Shown here one piece after another: positions 17,826 to 26,853 of a DNA stretch of 64,000 nucleotides; position 1 is the stretch's first letter, and each line of letters begins with the position of its first letter. Origin of the DNA: Pseudomonadota bacterium (GTDB lineage Bacteria; Pseudomonadota; Gammaproteobacteria; Burkholderiales; Burkholderiaceae_C). The stretch is from NCBI GenBank assembly GCA_018241405.1, contig JAFEDY010000034.1:1-64000 (forward strand). Reading direction: 5' to 3'. A model generated the notes under the pieces. The model had not been told where the DNA came from. It was given only the letters and a program-made list of their open reading frames with translations, and made no database searches. Both the position numbers and the translations under genes were made by a program.

Positions 17826-19010
17826 ATGTCCCGTGAAGTCGTCGTCGTCAGCGGTGTGCGCACCGCCATCGGAACCTTTGGCGGCAGCCTGAAGGACACG
17901 CCCACCGTCGATCTGGCAGCGCTGGTCGTCAAGGAGGCACTGGCCCGCGCCGGCGTGGAGGGCAAGGACGTGGGCCATGTGGTGTTCGGCCATGTCGTCA
18001 ACACCGAGCCGCGCGACATGTACCTGTCGCGCGTGGCGGCCATCAACGGCGGCTGCGCCAAGGAAACGCCGGCCATGAACGTCAACCGGCTGTGCGGCTC
18101 GGGTCTGCAGGCCATCGTCAGCGCCAGCCAGGGCATCCTGCTGGGCGAGTACGACATCGCCATCGGCGGCGGCGCCGAGAACATGAGCCGCGCGCCCTAC
18201 GCATCCCAGGCCACGCGCTTTGGCGCGCGCATGGGCGACACCAAGATGGTGGACATGATGGTCGGCGCGCTGCATGACCCCTTCCACACCATCCACATGG
18301 GCGTGACGGCCGAGAACGTGGCGGCCGAGCATGGCATCAGCCGCGAGGCGCAGGACGCACTGGCGCTGGAAAGCCACCACCGCGCCGAAAAGGCCTGGGC
18401 CGAGGGCCGCTTCAAGGACCAGATCGTCCCGGTGATGCTCAAGAGCCGCAAGGGCGATGTGGCCTTCGACAAGGATGAGCATTTCCGCCCCGGCGCCAAG
18501 CTGGAGGACTTCCAGAAGATGAAGGCGGTGTTCGTGAAGGAGAACGGCACCGTCACCGCCGGCAACGCCAGCGGCATCAACGACGCCGCCGCCGCCGTGC
18601 TGCTGATGGAGGCCGGCGTAGCCAAGGCACGCGGCGCCAAGCCCCTGGCGCGCCTGGTGGGCTATGCCCACGCGGGCGTCGAGCCCAAGACCATGGGCAT
18701 AGGCCCCGTGCCGGCCACGCAGATCCTGCTAAAAAAGCTGGGCATGACCATCGACCAGATGGACGTGATCGAGGCCAACGAGGCCTTTGCGGCCCAGGCC
18801 TGCGCCGTCACCAAGGGCTTGGGCGCCGACCCGGCCAAGGTCAACCCCAATGGCTCGGGCATCTCGCTGGGCCACCCCATCGGCGCCACGGGCGCGCTGA
18901 TCACCGTCAAGGCGCTGTATGAGCTGCAGCGCATCCAGGGCCGCTACGCGCTGGTGACGATGTGCATCGGCGGCGGCCAGGGCATTGCCGCGATCTTCGA
19001 GCGCATGTAA
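17826..19010 (+). CDS. bktB: beta-ketothiolase / acetyl-CoA acetyltransferase
   Basis: A 394-residue thiolase that condenses two acyl-CoA molecules or cleaves 3-ketoacyl-CoA. The nucleophile Cys90 lies in NRLCGSGLQAIV. The distal pocket is GHPIGATGA near 348 and the second catalytic Cys is in MCIGGGQG near 382. Length and many exact stretches (REVVVVSGVRTAIGTFGGSL, LHDPFHTIHMGVTAENVA) match my memory of BktB from Cupriavidus, which supplies 3-ketovaleryl-CoA for polyhydroxyalkanoate. PhaA/AtoB activity is the alternative. It has its own ribosome site and terminator and appears monocistronic. Confidence 0.9.
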   Translation: MSREVVVVSGVRTAIGTFGGSLKDTPTVDLAALVVKEALARAGVEGKDVGHVVFGHVVNTEPRDMYLSRVAAINGGCAKETPAMNVNRLCGSGLQAIVSASQGILLGEYDIAIGGGAENMSRAPYASQATRFGARMGDTKMVDMMVGALHDPFHTIHMGVTAENVAAEHGISREAQDALALESHHRAEKAWAEGRFKDQIVPVMLKSRKGDVAFDKDEHFRPGAKLEDFQKMKAVFVKENGTVTAGNASGINDAAAAVLLMEAGVAKARGAKPLARLVGYAHAGVEPKTMGIGPVPATQILLKKLGMTIDQMDVIEANEAFAAQACAVTKGLGADPAKVNPNGSGISLGHPIGATGALITVKALYELQRIQGRYALVTMCIGGGQGIAAIFERM

Positions 19011-19015
19011 GCACA

Positions 19016-19050
19016 CCGGGCGCAGCCGTCATGGCGACGGCTGCGCCCGG
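19016..19050 (+). terminator. bktB transcription terminator
   Basis: A perfect 15-bp GC-rich stem, CCGGGCGCAGCCGTC / GACGGCTGCGCCCGG, with a five-base loop, starting six bases after the bktB stop codon and followed by TTTC. Confidence 0.8.
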
Positions 19051-19081
19051 TTTCATCCTGGGTTTCTCACGCACTTCATCG

Positions 19082-20077
19082 ATGCTCCGCAGACATATCC
19101 TCCCGCTCACGGCCCTCGCCTGCGTACTGGGCACGGCCACGGTCCACGCACAGAGCACTGCACCAGCGGCCGCCGGCGCCTATCCCACCAAACCCATCCG
19201 CATGATCGTGCCCTTCCCGCCTGGCGGCGGCACGGACATCCTGGCACGCCTGGTTTCCGCCAAGCTCACCGAGGCCAACAAATGGACCGTGGTGGCCGAC
19301 AACAAGCCCGGCGCGGGCGGCACCATCGGCATTTCCGAGGCCGTGAAGTCCGCCGCCACGGGCTATGACCTGGTCATGGGCCAGAAGGACAACCTGGTCA
19401 TCGGCCCCTGGCTGTACAAGAGCCTGCCCTGGGATCCGACCAAGGACCTGACGGCCGTGGCCCATGTGGCCTGGACGCCGGTGGTCATCGCCACCAGTTC
19501 CAACTCCAAATTCAAGACGCTGGCCGACGTGATGGCTGCCGCCAAGGCCGCGCCCGGCACCGTCACCTACGGATCGCCCGGCAACGGCACCTCCATCCAC
19601 CTGGCGGGCGACCTGTTCGAGAAGGCCGCCGGCATCAAGCTCAGCCATGTGCCCTACAAGGGGTCCAATCCGGCACTGATGGACGCACTGGCCGGCAATG
19701 TGGACCTGCTGGTGTCGTCCCTGCCCTCGGCCATGGGGCAGATCAAGGCCGGCAAGCTGCGCCCGCTGGCCGTCACCTCGGCCAAGCGCAGTTCCTCGCT
19801 GCCCGACGTGCCCACGGTGGCCGAATCGGGTTTCAAGGGCTTTGACGTGAGTACCTGGTATGGCGTACTTGCTCCGGCCGGCACGCCTGCCGCCGTGGTG
19901 CATACCCTCAACACCGAGATCAACAAGCTGCTGGCCCAGGCCGATGTGAAGGCCGCCATCCATGCCCAGGGTGCGGAACCCCAGGCCATGACGCCCGAGC
20001 AGTTCGCCATGCTGCTCAAGTCCGAGTACCAGCAGTGGAAGGGCATCGTCGAGGCGTCCGGCGCCAGGATCGAGTAA
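19082..20077 (+). CDS. Bug-family periplasmic solute receptor
   Basis: A 331-residue orphan tripartite tricarboxylate receptor. The start at 19082 gives the signal peptide HILPLTALACVLGTATVHA. The Bug core begins AYPTKPIRMIVPFPPGGGTD, with DNKPGAGGTIG near residue 75 and LPDVPTVAESG near 235. No TctA/TctB gene is adjacent. It stands 32 bases after the bktB terminator and ends with its own strong terminator. The ligand, presumably a carboxylate, is unknown. Confidence 0.9.
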   Translation: MLRRHILPLTALACVLGTATVHAQSTAPAAAGAYPTKPIRMIVPFPPGGGTDILARLVSAKLTEANKWTVVADNKPGAGGTIGISEAVKSAATGYDLVMGQKDNLVIGPWLYKSLPWDPTKDLTAVAHVAWTPVVIATSSNSKFKTLADVMAAAKAAPGTVTYGSPGNGTSIHLAGDLFEKAAGIKLSHVPYKGSNPALMDALAGNVDLLVSSLPSAMGQIKAGKLRPLAVTSAKRSSSLPDVPTVAESGFKGFDVSTWYGVLAPAGTPAAVVHTLNTEINKLLAQADVKAAIHAQGAEPQAMTPEQFAMLLKSEYQQWKGIVEASGARIE

Positions 20078-20110
20078 GCCGGGGCCGCGCACGAAGGTCT
20101 GCCCCCAAGC

Positions 20111-20138
20111 GAAAACGGCTCCCACGGGAGCCGTTTTC
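20111..20138. terminator. bidirectional intrinsic terminator
   Basis: GAAAACGGCTCCC pairs perfectly with GGGAGCCGTTTTC around a two-base loop. With A-rich and T-rich flanks on the two sides it can serve both the plus-strand receptor gene and the minus-strand uspA gene that converge on it. Confidence 0.9.
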
Positions 20139-20154
20139 TATCGCGCTGCAGCCA

Positions 20155-20595
20155 TCACTCACGCACTACGAGCACAGGCACATGCGCCACGCCCAGCACC
20201 TTCTGAGTGACGCTGCCGAGCACCAGTCTTTCGATGCCGCGGCGGCCATGCGAGCCGATGACGATGAGGTCGGCACCGGTGGTCTCGACCGCGCGCTGGA
20301 TGCCGTCATGCACGGCATGGCCCTCGCCCACCATGGTGTTCACCGTGCCTATGCCGGCCTGCAGGATGGCGGCCTTTGCCGCGTCCAGCGCGGCATTGGC
20401 CTCGGCCGTGGCGGCGCTCAGGTATTGCGCCTGGCCATACGCAAAATCGGCACCAACGCCCGTGAACGGGTATGGATCAATCACGTACAGCGCGGTCACG
20501 GCACTGCCAAAGGCCTTGGCCAGCCCCGACGCCTTGGCGACGGCCTTCATGGATGTTTCCGAACCATCCACGGGAACCAGAATATGCTTGAACAT
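20155..20595 (-). CDS. universal stress protein UspA family
   Basis: A 146-residue single-domain Usp. It starts MFKHILVPVDGSETS and carries the ATP-type binding signature GSHGRRGIERLVLGSVTQKVL near the C-terminus, so it belongs to the nucleotide-binding UspFG-like class. A strong AGGAGG site precedes the ATG at 20595. A perfect FNR/Dnr palindrome lies 79 bases upstream at the right distance for activation, which suggests induction when oxygen is low. That fits an organism that denitrifies. Confidence 0.92.
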   Translation of the reverse strand: MFKHILVPVDGSETSMKAVAKASGLAKAFGSAVTALYVIDPYPFTGVGADFAYGQAQYLSAATAEANAALDAAKAAILQAGIGTVNTMVGEGHAVHDGIQRAVETTGADLIVIGSHGRRGIERLVLGSVTQKVLGVAHVPVLVVRE

Positions 20596-20673
20596 GGAAC
20601 CTCCTGCTGAGTTGTTGCAAGGCCTAAGGCCGGTGAACCAAGCCAAGTGTGACGCCATGTGGCGCCATGCCAC

Positions 20674-20687
20674 TTGATGCGTATCAA
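20674..20687 (-). promoter_or_regulatory. FNR/Dnr box upstream of uspA
   Basis: TTGATGCGTATCAA matches the FNR/Anr/Dnr consensus TTGAT-N4-ATCAA at all ten defined positions. A class II promoter centred here would start transcription near 20639, giving a leader of about 44 bases to uspA. The box begins one base after the stop codon of the upstream dioxygenase gene. Confidence 0.85.
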
Positions 20688-21440
20688 TTATCGGTCTTCA
20701 TCTTCCTGGAAACCGCCGCGGCGGCAAGTCACTACCAGCGTGTCGCGCCAGCCGCCCTCGCCCTCGGGTTGTATGGGCGTGGTTTCGTGGATCATGCGTG
20801 CATCATCAAGCAGCATCACGGACCAGGGCTCACTGAGCGTAAAGCGCTGTCCATTGGGGCCTGCCGCCTCGAAGATGCGGGTCTCGCCGCCCTTCACCCC
20901 CTTGCGGCCGACCAGGAACACCGCCACCAGATCCACGCCGTCGCGGTGCGCTCCTTCGGGCGTGGGGCGCCCGATGCCGCCCTCGGTGTCGATGCGAAAC
21001 TGGTGTGCCTCGATATACCAGCGCTCGGGCCGCGTGGCCACCGCCGCCTGGGCCACGGCGGCCACGCCGCGCATCACCTGTCCCCACACGGGAGTCGCCA
21101 CGGTCGCATCGTGCATGGGTGCAAACCAGCGCTGCATGCCGCCATGCAAGGCGTTGTATTCCACGGGCTGCCAGTGCGCGCGGTGGGGCGTCTGGCGCAC
21201 CTGCGTGCCTTCCACGACAAAACACGAATGCCTGCGGCGCCGGTAGCGGCCTCCATCCTTGAGAAACTCATCGGGTGGCAGGTCGGACCAGTCAGAGCTC
21301 AGCGCCTCCAGTTCCGGCAATGGGCAGCCCAGCCACGCGGCCGTATCGCGCGGCTGCAGCACGGCATAGCCCCGGTCTCGCAGCTGCTGCACGACCTGGC
21401 AGGAAGGGATGTAGGGCGGGGAAAAGCTGATATGCGCCAT
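20688..21440 (-). CDS. 2OG-Fe(II) dioxygenase family protein
   Basis: A 250-residue protein that fits the 2OG-Fe dioxygenase family PF10014, whose characterised members hydroxylate free amino acids such as isoleucine. The HxD iron motif is in GAHRDGVDLVAVFLVGR, the distal histidine in ARMIHETTPI, and the 2-oxoglutarate arginine is probably in GWRDTLVVTCRR. ATG 21440 is chosen because the longer frame overlaps the His-rich gene. It shares a direction with that gene, separated by 10 bases. The substrate is not known; amino acid or peptide hydroxylation is the informed guess. Confidence 0.8.
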   Translation of the reverse strand: MAHISFSPPYIPSCQVVQQLRDRGYAVLQPRDTAAWLGCPLPELEALSSDWSDLPPDEFLKDGGRYRRRRHSCFVVEGTQVRQTPHRAHWQPVEYNALHGGMQRWFAPMHDATVATPVWGQVMRGVAAVAQAAVATRPERWYIEAHQFRIDTEGGIGRPTPEGAHRDGVDLVAVFLVGRKGVKGGETRIFEAAGPNGQRFTLSEPWSVMLLDDARMIHETTPIQPEGEGGWRDTLVVTCRRGGFQEDEDR

Positions 21441-21450
21441 GCCACACCGA

Positions 21451-21942
21451 TCAGTGGTCGTGACGACCATGCTTGTGGCCATGGTCGTGACCGCGGCGCT
21501 CATCGCCGCGACCATGCGCGCGCCTTCCTTCGTGGCGCCATTCGTGGCGGTCGCCGTGCCCGTGGAAGTGATCCGGCCGTCTTGGCGGCTCCCTCAGGAA
21601 ATACACCGGCTGATTGCAGGCCCCATAGCGTGCGCAATGTTTCGACCAATGCTTGGCTTGGCCCGGCGGCACGTACATGTAGATTGGTGCGCGCGGCGCA
21701 TAGACCGCTGGGGGCGCCGCCACCACCACGGGCTGCCCAAACAGCAGTGCAGGCCTGGGCCCATTGCCGATATCGACACGGCCATAGACCCCAGGCGCGA
21801 TCTGCCCGCCCACTGTGGCATTCACATAGGCCTGCGCATGCGCCGCGCCGCTTGACAGGGCCGCGGCCAGGCCGACAACGGCCATCCAATGGCCGCCATA
21901 CCGAGCCGCGGCAAAATGACCCACTGGGTTCCAGATTTTCAT
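21451..21942 (-). CDS. exported histidine-rich protein
   Basis: A 163-residue protein with a signal peptide (MAVVGLAAALSSGAAHA), a short beta-rich middle (YVNATVGGQIAPGVYGRVDI, then VYAPRAPIYMYVPPGQAKHW), and a charged tail from about residue 115 made of repeated H, R, D, E and G, with clusters such as HFHGHGDRHEW and HDHGHKHGRHDH. Relatives in this bacterial family are annotated as hypothetical. The tail suggests periplasmic metal (Ni, Zn, Cu) binding, by inference. An AAGG site precedes the start. Confidence 0.7.
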   Translation of the reverse strand: MKIWNPVGHFAAARYGGHWMAVVGLAAALSSGAAHAQAYVNATVGGQIAPGVYGRVDIGNGPRPALLFGQPVVVAAPPAVYAPRAPIYMYVPPGQAKHWSKHCARYGACNQPVYFLREPPRRPDHFHGHGDRHEWRHEGRRAHGRGDERRGHDHGHKHGRHDH

Positions 21943-22138
21943 GCCTTGAAAGTGCCTTGTTGCCGTAGTGTGTGACCGGGGGGATGATGGCACACAGGAA
22001 TGCTTATGAGAGTTACACCCCCATGAAGTTGTAACGCTAGCCAATCCATATCACCACCATCATCATCAACGACAATGTCCGGCTGGCGCGGCGCAAAGGC
22101 CACCGACGGGAGCCGCCGCGAAAATTTGCCGATAAAAC

Positions 22139-23146
22139 ATGAACATCGTAATACTCGACGATTACCAGGATGCGGTGCGCAAGCTCCGCTGCGCGGAACG
22201 GCTCGACCCCTACGCCGCCAAGGTCTACACCAACACCGTCAAGGGCCTGGGGCAGTTGTCGGTGCGCCTGCGGGACGCGGATGTCATCGTCCTGATCCGT
22301 GACCGCACGCAGATTGCGCGCCAACTGGTGGAGAAGCTGCCGCGGCTCAAACTCATCGCGCAGGCGGGGCGCGTAGGTGCGCACATCGACGTCGCCGCCT
22401 GCACGGAGCGCGGCATTGCCGTGGCCGAGGGCGTCAGCTCGCCCGTGGCCCCGGCCGAGTTGACCTGGGCGCTCATCATGGCCGCCATGCGCCGGCTGCC
22501 GCAGTACATCTCCAACCTCAAGCATGGGGCCTGGCAGCAGTCGGGGCTGCGTACCGCGTCCATGCCGCCCAACTTCGGGCTGGGCAACGTGCTGCGTGGC
22601 AAGACCCTGGGCATCTGGGGCTACGGACGCATCGGGCAGATCGTTGCCGGCTACGGCCGCGCGTTCGGCATGAACGTCCGCGTCTGGGGCCGGGAGGCAT
22701 CGCGCGCGCAGGCACTCAGCGATGGCCTGCAGGTGGCCAGCACGCGCGCCGAGTTCTTCTCACAATGCGACGTGGTGTCGCTGCACATCCGGCTCACGGA
22801 GGAGACGCGCGGACTGGTGACGCTCGACGACCTGTCGTGCATGAAGCCTACATCGCTGCTGGTAAATACCTCGCGCGCCGAGCTCATAGAAACCGATGCG
22901 TTGATCGCCGGCCTCAACCGTGGGCGGCCGGGCATGGCCGCCGTGGATGTCTTCGAGAGCGAGCCCATCTTGCAGGGTCATGCGCTGCTGCGGCTGGAGA
23001 ACTGCGTCTGCACCCCGCATATCGGCTATGTGGAGCAGGACAGCTACGAGCTGTACTTCGGCGCTGCATTTGACAACGTCGTGAACTACATCAAGGGCAC
23101 GCCTACCAATATCGTCAATCCAGGGGCTCTGCAGGTGCGCCGCTAA
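22139..23146 (+). CDS. D-2-hydroxyacid dehydrogenase family protein
   Basis: A 335-residue NAD-dependent dehydrogenase of the PGDH/formate dehydrogenase-like family. The nucleotide-binding motif is GIWGYGRIGQIVAGYGRAFG near residue 158. The catalytic triad is Arg in VNTSRAELI, Glu in FESEPI and His in CTPHIGY. It is monocistronic with its own terminator. Substrate candidates are glyoxylate/hydroxypyruvate or phosphoglycerate; there is no ACT domain, so it is not a regulated SerA. Confidence 0.88.
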   Translation: MNIVILDDYQDAVRKLRCAERLDPYAAKVYTNTVKGLGQLSVRLRDADVIVLIRDRTQIARQLVEKLPRLKLIAQAGRVGAHIDVAACTERGIAVAEGVSSPVAPAELTWALIMAAMRRLPQYISNLKHGAWQQSGLRTASMPPNFGLGNVLRGKTLGIWGYGRIGQIVAGYGRAFGMNVRVWGREASRAQALSDGLQVASTRAEFFSQCDVVSLHIRLTEETRGLVTLDDLSCMKPTSLLVNTSRAELIETDALIAGLNRGRPGMAAVDVFESEPILQGHALLRLENCVCTPHIGYVEQDSYELYFGAAFDNVVNYIKGTPTNIVNPGALQVRR

Positions 23147-23150
23147 AACA

Positions 23151-23179
23151 AAAATGGGCTTCACAAGAAGCCCATTTTT
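23151..23179. terminator. intrinsic terminator between convergent genes
   Basis: AAAATGGGCTTC pairs perfectly with GAAGCCCATTTT around ACAA and is followed by T. The A-rich left arm also lets it end the minus-strand transcript converging from the right. Confidence 0.9.
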
Positions 23180-23221
23180 CACTCAAACGGCACCGTAAGT
23201 GCCGTCTGGCCGAAGCGCCGA

Positions 23222-24349
23222 TCAGTTCAGCGGTGTCTTCTTGCCATCCTTGTACTCGTACAAGGTGATGGCGGGGTTCTTCAGCTCGCCGTTCGGTTCG
23301 AAGGCGATATTGGCGGTCACGCCCTTGTAGTTGGACTTTTGCAGCTCGGGGATGTACACCTTGGGATCCCAGGAGCCGGCGCGCTTCATGGCATCGACCA
23401 GCAGCATGGTGGCATCGTAGGTATAGGGGCTGTAGATCTGGAACTGGCCAGGGAAACGGGCGTCGTACTTGGCCTTCCAGGCCATGCCGCCAGGCATCTT
23501 GGCCAGCGATGAGCCGCCCTCGGCACACACCACGTTCGACAGCGTCTTGGCGCCACCGGCGAGCTTGGCGATTTCGGTCGTGCAGACGCCGTCGCCACCA
23601 AAGAACTTCACATTTCCCATACCCAGCTGTTCCATCTGGCGCAGCATGGGGCCGGCCTGGGGGTCCATGCCGCCGTAGAAGATGGCGTCTGGATTCTTGG
23701 CCTTGATGGCTGTCAGGATGGCCATGAAGTCGGTGGCCTTGTCGGTGGTGAACTGCTCGTCCACGACCTTCATGCCCTTTTCGGCGGCCACGCGCTTGAA
23801 CACGTTGGCCACGCCCTGGCCATAGGCGGTACGGTCGTCCACCACGGCCACGGTCTTGAGCTTCAGAGTATCCGCGGCATAGGCCGCCAGTCCCGCGCCC
23901 AGAGCATTGTCATTGGCGATGATGCGGAACGTGGTCTTGTAGCCCGGCCGCGTCAGGTTGGGGTTGGTGGCTGCTCCGGTAACGTGCGGGATGCCGCAAT
24001 CGTTGTAGATCTTGGATGCGGGAATGGTGGTGCCGGAATTGAGGTGGCCCACGACACCGGCAGCATGGGCATCGCACAGCTTCTGCGCGGCTGCCGTGCC
24101 CTGTTTGGGATCGGCAGCGTCGTCTTCCGCAAGCAGCTCGAACTTGACCTTCTTGCCGGCAATGGTCACACCCTGCGCGTTCAGCTCCTCGATAGCCATG
24201 CGCGCGCCGTTTTCGTTGTCCTTGCCGTAGTGTGCCTGGGCCCCGGAAATTGGCGCCACGTGGCCAATCTTTACCACTTCTTGAGCGGTGGCCAGGCCAG
24301 CAACAGCCGCGATCGCGGCGGCTACGGTCAGTTTCAACTTCAGTTGCAT
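23222..24349 (-). CDS. branched-chain amino acid ABC transporter substrate-binding protein
   Basis: A 375-residue LivJ/LivK-type periplasmic binding protein. The start at 24349 gives the signal peptide LKLTVAAAIAAVAGLATA. The fold begins VVKIGHVAPISGAQAHYGKD; the ligand segment HLNSGTTIPASKIYNDCGI and the serine/threonine loop near residue 100 are typical of leucine/isoleucine/valine binding proteins. No permease or ATPase genes are adjacent, so it either feeds a system encoded elsewhere or is a stand-alone copy. It is closer to true LivK than the protein encoded near the start of the window. Confidence 0.9.
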   Translation of the reverse strand: MQLKLKLTVAAAIAAVAGLATAQEVVKIGHVAPISGAQAHYGKDNENGARMAIEELNAQGVTIAGKKVKFELLAEDDAADPKQGTAAAQKLCDAHAAGVVGHLNSGTTIPASKIYNDCGIPHVTGAATNPNLTRPGYKTTFRIIANDNALGAGLAAYAADTLKLKTVAVVDDRTAYGQGVANVFKRVAAEKGMKVVDEQFTTDKATDFMAILTAIKAKNPDAIFYGGMDPQAGPMLRQMEQLGMGNVKFFGGDGVCTTEIAKLAGGAKTLSNVVCAEGGSSLAKMPGGMAWKAKYDARFPGQFQIYSPYTYDATMLLVDAMKRAGSWDPKVYIPELQKSNYKGVTANIAFEPNGELKNPAITLYEYKDGKKTPLN

Positions 24350-24490
24350 GTAGTTCTCCAATTTAGAAAAGATACTGGTAATAGGTTGTGTACCAGCGAC
24401 GCTGAACTTATCGCAATTCATGCGGCTTTCCACTAGGGAACACGCGATGTCTTCCAAAGAAACGACATCCGTGAATACCCGATCTGGGCG

Positions 24491-24895
24491 TCAATGCCCC
24501 TCGCCATCGCCTGCCAATTCCTGCGCCACGGCCTCGTAGACGGCATGCCGCAGCACCGACTCGACCTCTTCGCGCAGGCGGGGCACCAGGAAGCGGGTCT
24601 GCTCCTGAACGACCTGCGCGATGGCCTCGCGCAGTCGCTGATCCAGCGCTACGTCCACACGCTGCATGACACGGTGCACCAGGTCTTCCTCCAGGCCATG
24701 CGGCGGTTCTTCAGCGCGCACGCCATCGCGCGACTGCGAGGTCGGCGGCACCATCGGGTTCGATTGCAGCGGCTCATGCGCCATCGCGGTCGCGGATGGT
24801 GCTGGCGCCACACCCGTTTTGCCTTCGTCCGGCAGGTGCACCACGTCGGTGAGCGTGGGCACGAATCTGGGTGGTGTTTTGAGTGGCCCGGCCAT
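24491..24895 (-). CDS. conserved hypothetical protein downstream of holC
   Basis: A 134-residue protein whose first ~65 residues are Pro/Ser-rich and probably disordered. The second half is a charged amphipathic helix (LEEDLVHRVMQRVDVALDQR, continuing to VESVLRHAVYEAVAQEL). I recognise no domain with certainty; a short protein of this layout commonly accompanies pepA-holC in Burkholderiales. The start ATG follows the holC TAG with no gap, so it is the third gene of the pepA-holC operon. Confidence 0.7.
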   Translation of the reverse strand: MAGPLKTPPRFVPTLTDVVHLPDEGKTGVAPAPSATAMAHEPLQSNPMVPPTSQSRDGVRAEEPPHGLEEDLVHRVMQRVDVALDQRLREAIAQVVQEQTRFLVPRLREEVESVLRHAVYEAVAQELAGDGEGH

Positions 24896-25360
24896 CTATG
24901 CGCCTTCCTTCAATACCAAGTCGTGGCGCACGATGGCATAGCCGCGCGCCGCATAGTGCCGCCAGCGTTCACGGGCCCGGACGCGGTCCTCGGGGTCGGA
25001 TTGGCTCACCACCTCCACCAGCTTGGCGAACTCTTCAAAGCCTTCGGGCACAGCGTCGCCCACATTGACCAGCAGTTCGCGTTGCTCGCCGGCCCGCGCA
25101 TGGGTGGCCAGCACGACCGGGGACAGCTGCAGCATCTCGGCGCCGGCGTCCTCAAGGCAATGGGCGACGAAGTCGCTAGGGCCCAGTGCCCACAGCATGC
25201 GGTCGAGTTGCCGCAGATCTTCCGCACCGCCGGTGATTACCACGCGCGTATCGCGGCGGGCCGCCTTGCGCGCCAAACGGCAGACATAGGCCAGCTTGTC
25301 GGGCGCATTGAAGTGAAATGCCACCTCGGTCATGCCTGGCGCAGCCGCAGTTGCACTCAT
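24896..25360 (-). CDS. holC: DNA polymerase III subunit chi
   Basis: A 154-residue chi subunit of the clamp-loader complex that bridges to SSB. The family start is TEVAFHFNAPDKLAYVCRLARKA, split here after the first twenty residues, and WALGPSDFVAHCLEDAG near residue 57 corresponds to the conserved FIPH segment. The ATG overlaps the pepA TGA by four bases. Betaproteobacterial chi proteins are diverged from the enterobacterial ones, and the pepA-holC pair is conserved, which supports the call. Confidence 0.9.
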   Translation of the reverse strand: MSATAAAPGMTEVAFHFNAPDKLAYVCRLARKAARRDTRVVITGGAEDLRQLDRMLWALGPSDFVAHCLEDAGAEMLQLSPVVLATHARAGEQRELLVNVGDAVPEGFEEFAKLVEVVSQSDPEDRVRARERWRHYAARGYAIVRHDLVLKEGA

Positions 25361-26853
25361 CGTGCAGCGCGCGCACGCCTTGGTGCGGGCGTCTTGCGCT
25401 TTGCCGCAGGGGCCTCAGCCGCCGCCAGCAGGTAGTGCAGCAGCAGCCCCACAGGCCGGCCCGTCGCCCCCTTGGCGGCGCCGCTCTTCCAGGCGGTGCC
25501 GGCAATATCCAGGTGTGCCCAGGGAATGTCGCCCACGAAGCTCTGAAGGAACTTGGCAGCCGTGATGGCGCCGCCGGCGCGCCCGGCCACGTTGGCCAGG
25601 TCGGCAAAATTGCTCTTCAGTCCCTCGGCATAGTCGTCATCGAGGGGCATGCGCCAGCACGGATCCTGCGCCGCATCGCCCGCCGCCAGCAGCCTGCCGG
25701 CGAGCTCATCGTCCGCGGAAAAAAGGCCGCTGCGCAGGCCGCCAAGCGCCACCACGCAGGCGCCGGTCAGCGTCGCGATGTCGATCATGGCCGCCGGCTT
25801 GAACCGGGCCGCATAGGTGAGCGCGTCGCACAGCACCAGGCGCCCCTCGGCATCGGTATTCAAAATCTCAATGGTCTGCCCGCTCATGCTGGTCACCACG
25901 TCGCCGGGCTTGACTGCGCGGCCATCGGGCATGTTCTCGCAGGCCGGGATGAGCCCCACCACGTTGATGGCGGGTTTGAGTTCCGCCAGGGCCCGGAACA
26001 CGCCCAGCACGCTGGCGGCGCCGCCCATGTCGAACTTCATTTCGTCCATCTCGGCGGCGGGCTTGAGCGAAATACCGCCCGTGTCGAAGGTGATGCCCTT
26101 GCCGACCAGCACCACGGGAGCCTGCGAACGCGCCGCGCCGCCGTAGCGCAGCTCGATGAAACGCAGCGGTTGTTCCGAGCCCTGGGCCACGGCCAGAAAC
26201 GCCCCCATGCCCAGCTTGGCCACCTGCGCCGGGCCATGCAGCTTGCACTCTATGCCCGCGTGCCTGGCGAGCGCCTTGGCCGCCTCTCCCACCAGCGTCG
26301 GCGTGGCATGGTTGGCCGGGCGGTTGGCCCACTCGCGTGCATATTCGATGCCCGCGACGAGGGCGATTGCGGTGGCAAACTCGGGCTGCACGTCGGAGCG
26401 CTCTGCGGGCACGCCCAGCGTCACGCGTGCCAGGGCACGCGGCTCGGCCTTGGGTTTGGTGGTGGTGAAGACATAGCTCCCGTCGGCCATGGCACGTACC
26501 GCGGCGGCGACGCTCCCGGCCTCGGCCGCCGTGGCAAACACCAACCCCACATGCTTGACAGCTGGGGCCCTCAGCGTCGCGGCCAGTGCATGCACCGCCT
26601 GGCGCACGGCCTGCGCGTTTGCCTTGCCGCAGCCCAGCAGCACCAGCCTGCGTGCGGAAATACCGGGCACGGCATACAACGACAAGAGCTTGCCGGGCTT
26701 GGTTTCCAGGTCTCCAGCCTTGAGCGCGCGCGCGACCAGAACCGACAGGGCATCGGCCTCCGGCTTGAAGCCATCGGGCACCAGCAGTACCAGCAAATCA
26801 CATTTGTGCGCCGCGGCGGCAGGCAGCGAAAGCGTCTTCAGTTCGAAGTTCAT
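25357..26853 (-). CDS. pepA: leucyl aminopeptidase (M17 family)
   Basis: A 498-residue dizinc/manganese aminopeptidase that removes N-terminal residues from peptides. The M17 signature NTDAEGRLVLCDAL is present, with metal ligands in GKGITFDTGGISLKP (Lys and Asp) and the catalytic Arg in the NTDAEGR loop. The start at 26853 gives MNFELKTLSLPAAAAHK; the frame upstream runs into the divergent lptF gene. It heads the operon pepA-holC-hypothetical. Only 23 bases separate its start codon from that of lptF. Confidence 0.95.
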   Translation of the reverse strand: MNFELKTLSLPAAAAHKCDLLVLLVPDGFKPEADALSVLVARALKAGDLETKPGKLLSLYAVPGISARRLVLLGCGKANAQAVRQAVHALAATLRAPAVKHVGLVFATAAEAGSVAAAVRAMADGSYVFTTTKPKAEPRALARVTLGVPAERSDVQPEFATAIALVAGIEYAREWANRPANHATPTLVGEAAKALARHAGIECKLHGPAQVAKLGMGAFLAVAQGSEQPLRFIELRYGGAARSQAPVVLVGKGITFDTGGISLKPAAEMDEMKFDMGGAASVLGVFRALAELKPAINVVGLIPACENMPDGRAVKPGDVVTSMSGQTIEILNTDAEGRLVLCDALTYAARFKPAAMIDIATLTGACVVALGGLRSGLFSADDELAGRLLAAGDAAQDPCWRMPLDDDYAEGLKSNFADLANVAGRAGGAITAAKFLQSFVGDIPWAHLDIAGTAWKSGAAKGATGRPVGLLLHYLLAAAEAPAAKRKTPAPRRARAAR

